Positions 31,016 to 32,554 of a stretch of 32,554 nt of DNA are shown piece by piece. Source of the stretch: Microcoleus asticus IPMA8. GTDB taxonomy: Bacteria; Cyanobacteriota; Cyanobacteriia; Cyanobacteriales; Microcoleaceae. Position 1 is the first letter of the stretch. Each line of letters begins with the position of its first letter. A model generated the notes under the pieces. The model was not told the DNA's origin, made no database searches, and was given only the letters and a program-made list of their open reading frames with translations. The position numbers and the translations under genes are program-made. The stretch lies in NCBI RefSeq assembly GCF_013179805.1, contig NZ_SRRZ01000086.1:1-32554 (forward strand), read 5' to 3'.

Positions 31016-32500
31016 CTATAAGCGCCAAAGATTCTTGAGAACATTAATCAGCTCTTTCTGTCGTCGAGCGATTACTTCTGGCGTCCATTCCTGTTCCCGC
31101 AGCACTTGGGTAGTAAGTGCAAAGGGTGAAACACCTGTTTTAGTTGTGAAATACTTCTGTTTTTTCACATCAAAATCATAATTTTTTGCCTGAGTGTTTT
31201 TCCCACGAGATAGTAAAACTAAGTTGCCAAGACGATGCACATATTGATCGCGTTCTTCCTGACTAGGAAACCACTTCATCCACTCACTATTAGCACCTGG
31301 ATTTTGGGGAAGTACGTGCTCGACAGTAATGTTGGAGAAGTTGTAAGATGCTTCACCTTCTGACAGAGCAGCATCTAAGCGCAGCAAAACATAAAGACGA
31401 ATTTTTTGAATTAGGTAAAGGTCACTATCGAGGACTCTAAGGATATTGTTTGACTCTTCAGGAGTAAACTGGAGCGGTGAATTGGAATTGAATAAATCTT
31501 CCTCTTGCTCAATAGCAGTAAGCAATCTGCTGTAACGTTCAATGCGCTCATTGATATTAGCGCGGACAATCATTAAACCTGCGGCAAGGCGTTCTAAAGC
31601 TATAAAGAAACGCACCAAATTATCGGGCTTATTACGGTTGCGAGATAGGTAGAGAATGGCAGGTGGTATCCAGTCAAAATTCTCAATTTTGTTTAACCAT
31701 TTAAATAGTTGATTAATTTCCTCTGCACGCGCCTCGCTTTCATAGGTTGAGTTGTGAATTTCCGAAAAAGCCTTAGCATAAGGAGCTAAAATTTCATCAA
31801 TGAATTGCTGAGGCCCAGCCGCAGGATTGATGTTTTCCTGAAACTCTTTAAGGATACTCTTGCTAAGTTTTTTCTTTTCCTTAATCATCCGAATATGAGA
31901 AAACAAGTCTTTGAATAACTCGCGTCCCAGCTCCTCCTCGGTATCTTCCCACTTTTTAGTATATTTTTCTTTTTGCCCTTCTGGTATTTTTCCAATAATG
32001 TCCGCTTTCAAGATATCAGTTAGGGAGAGATCCAATCCCCTGTTGTTCAACACAGAAAATATCCGATATGCAGAGTCAAAGTCAGGCGTAGAAACCACTA
32101 CCAAGAAGCACTGGGTAATGATGAACTGGGCAAGACGTATACGGTGGGATTCCGCGATAGTCTGCAAACGTTGCAAGAATAAATGTGCATTTTCTTTAAT
32201 AAGCTTCTGAGTATCCATCAGCTCAGCATTGTTCAATTTTTGGAGCTTGTTAATACCACCTTCATTTTGAATATATTCCTTGAAAAATTCTGCATCTCGC
32301 TCGCGCAAAGTCAGACGGTAACGATTATCTATACCCGCGATTAAGCTGCCTCTTTGGTATAGATAAGTGGTCAAGTCATTGGCGTGTTGTGTTGGCAATG
32401 ATGCTCTGAGAGCAGCTAGTAGTATGGTGAGAGTTGTTAGACGTTGCTGACCATCTACAATTTGGCGTTGCTGAGTTAGAGTATGAATAGGAGGAATAAT
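31016..32500 (-). CDS. GmrSD-like DUF262/DUF1524 nuclease, N-terminus lost at an IS junction
   Basis: The frame is open on the minus strand from 32500 to 31016, but the coding frame has no start of its own: it runs into a TAA at 32501-32503 at the junction with the transposase gene. Residues encoded at 32399-32500 include IVDGQQRLTTLTILL, the DUF262 catalytic motif (DGQQR at 32441-32455). About 90-100 N-terminal residues seem to be missing. From the TTG at 32398 the frame encodes 460 residues, with FSVLNNRGLDLSLTDILKAD (about 114-133), then a DUF1524 HNH-like domain: EHVLPQNP (360-367), His388 in HRLGNLVLLS and the NTQAKNYDFDVKK element. Such fusions belong to type IV restriction systems that cut modified phage DNA. 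The gene is probably non-functional unless the rest lies beyond the window. Confidence 0.85.
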   Translation of the reverse strand: MIPPIHTLTQQRQIVDGQQRLTTLTILLAALRASLPTQHANDLTTYLYQRGSLIAGIDNRYRLTLRERDAEFFKEYIQNEGGINKLQKLNNAELMDTQKLIKENAHLFLQRLQTIAESHRIRLAQFIITQCFLVVVSTPDFDSAYRIFSVLNNRGLDLSLTDILKADIIGKIPEGQKEKYTKKWEDTEEELGRELFKDLFSHIRMIKEKKKLSKSILKEFQENINPAAGPQQFIDEILAPYAKAFSEIHNSTYESEARAEEINQLFKWLNKIENFDWIPPAILYLSRNRNKPDNLVRFFIALERLAAGLMIVRANINERIERYSRLLTAIEQEEDLFNSNSPLQFTPEESNNILRVLDSDLYLIQKIRLYVLLRLDAALSEGEASYNFSNITVEHVLPQNPGANSEWMKWFPSQEERDQYVHRLGNLVLLSRGKNTQAKNYDFDVKKQKYFTTKTGVSPFALTTQVLREQEWTPEVIARRQKELINVLKNLWRL

Positions 32501-32502
32501 TT

Positions 32503-32554
32503 ATGCAATGCCCAGAATGTAAATCAACCCATATCCGTAAAAACGGCAAGAAGA
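32503..32554 (+). mobile_element. Start of an IS1-like transposase gene (partial, cut by window edge)
   Basis: Translation begins MQCPECKSTHIRKNGKK, with a CxxC zinc-ribbon pair and the IRKNGKK motif typical of the N-terminus of IS1-family (InsA-type) transposases of cyanobacteria. AGGAGG lies 8 nt before the ATG. The gene runs out of the window. Terminal inverted repeats and a target duplication cannot be seen, so the element border is unknown; it should lie between about 32461 and 32489, within the DUF262 coding frame. The family assignment rests on 17 residues. Confidence 0.7.

Noticed and set aside
1..32554. tRNA, rRNA or tmRNA genes
   Set aside because: No cloverleaf-type T-loop or anticodon arm and no rRNA-like sequence was recognised by eye on either strand; a dedicated scan could still find one.

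Overview
The window looks like chromosomal DNA of a filamentous, probably Microcoleus/Oscillatoria/Phormidium-type cyanobacterium. Evidence: many copies of the HIP1 octamer GCGATCGC in and between genes, cyanobacterial protein families (plant-type IspG, CtpC-like protease, DUF2555, a cyanobacteriochrome-like GAF domain, cyanophycin enzymes), and heptameric short tandem repeats between genes. Gene density is moderate; intergenic gaps are long and rich in hairpins and dispersed repeats.

Layout. 1-3408: two consecutive sensor kinases, a hybrid kinase cut by the left edge and a receiver-kinase fusion, in one operon. 3741-4961: ispG (isoprenoid MEP pathway). 5222-6577: a carboxyl-terminal processing protease. 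6966-7151: small conserved protein. 7453-10131: copper P-type ATPase (CtaA-like) with an in-frame array of five 42-nt units in its nucleotide-binding domain. 10329-10676: small hypothetical. 10782-11450: tmk. 11731-14376: GAF-GAF-GGDEF-EAL cyclic-di-GMP protein with a possible bilin-binding Cys-His pair. 14780-17697: DUF2267 protein, stand-alone response regulator, DUF2294 protein and BON-domain protein. 17963-19618: GH13 glucan enzyme. 20332-20589: small hypothetical behind a long leader.

20757-24448 is the most coherent functional block. Cyanophycinase (cphB), a small conserved ORF and a CphA2-type cyanophycin synthetase lie together, cphA2 being divergent from the other two. A good NtcA-type promoter precedes cphA2 and an NtcA-like palindrome precedes cphB. 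CphB releases beta-Asp-Arg dipeptides and CphA2-type enzymes re-polymerise them, so this reads as a nitrogen-regulated cyanophycin recycling locus. A foldback element with an apparent target-site duplication sits between the two genes.

24824-29560: CHASE sensor kinase, carboxylesterase, DUF2555 protein and coaBC (coenzyme A synthesis). 29577-32554 is accessory: a RelE/HigB-type toxin-antitoxin pair, a secreted small protein, and a GmrSD-like DUF262/DUF1524 nuclease gene whose frame is cut right after its IVDGQQRLTT motif, next to the start of an IS1-like transposase. No rRNA, tRNA or CRISPR array was recognised.
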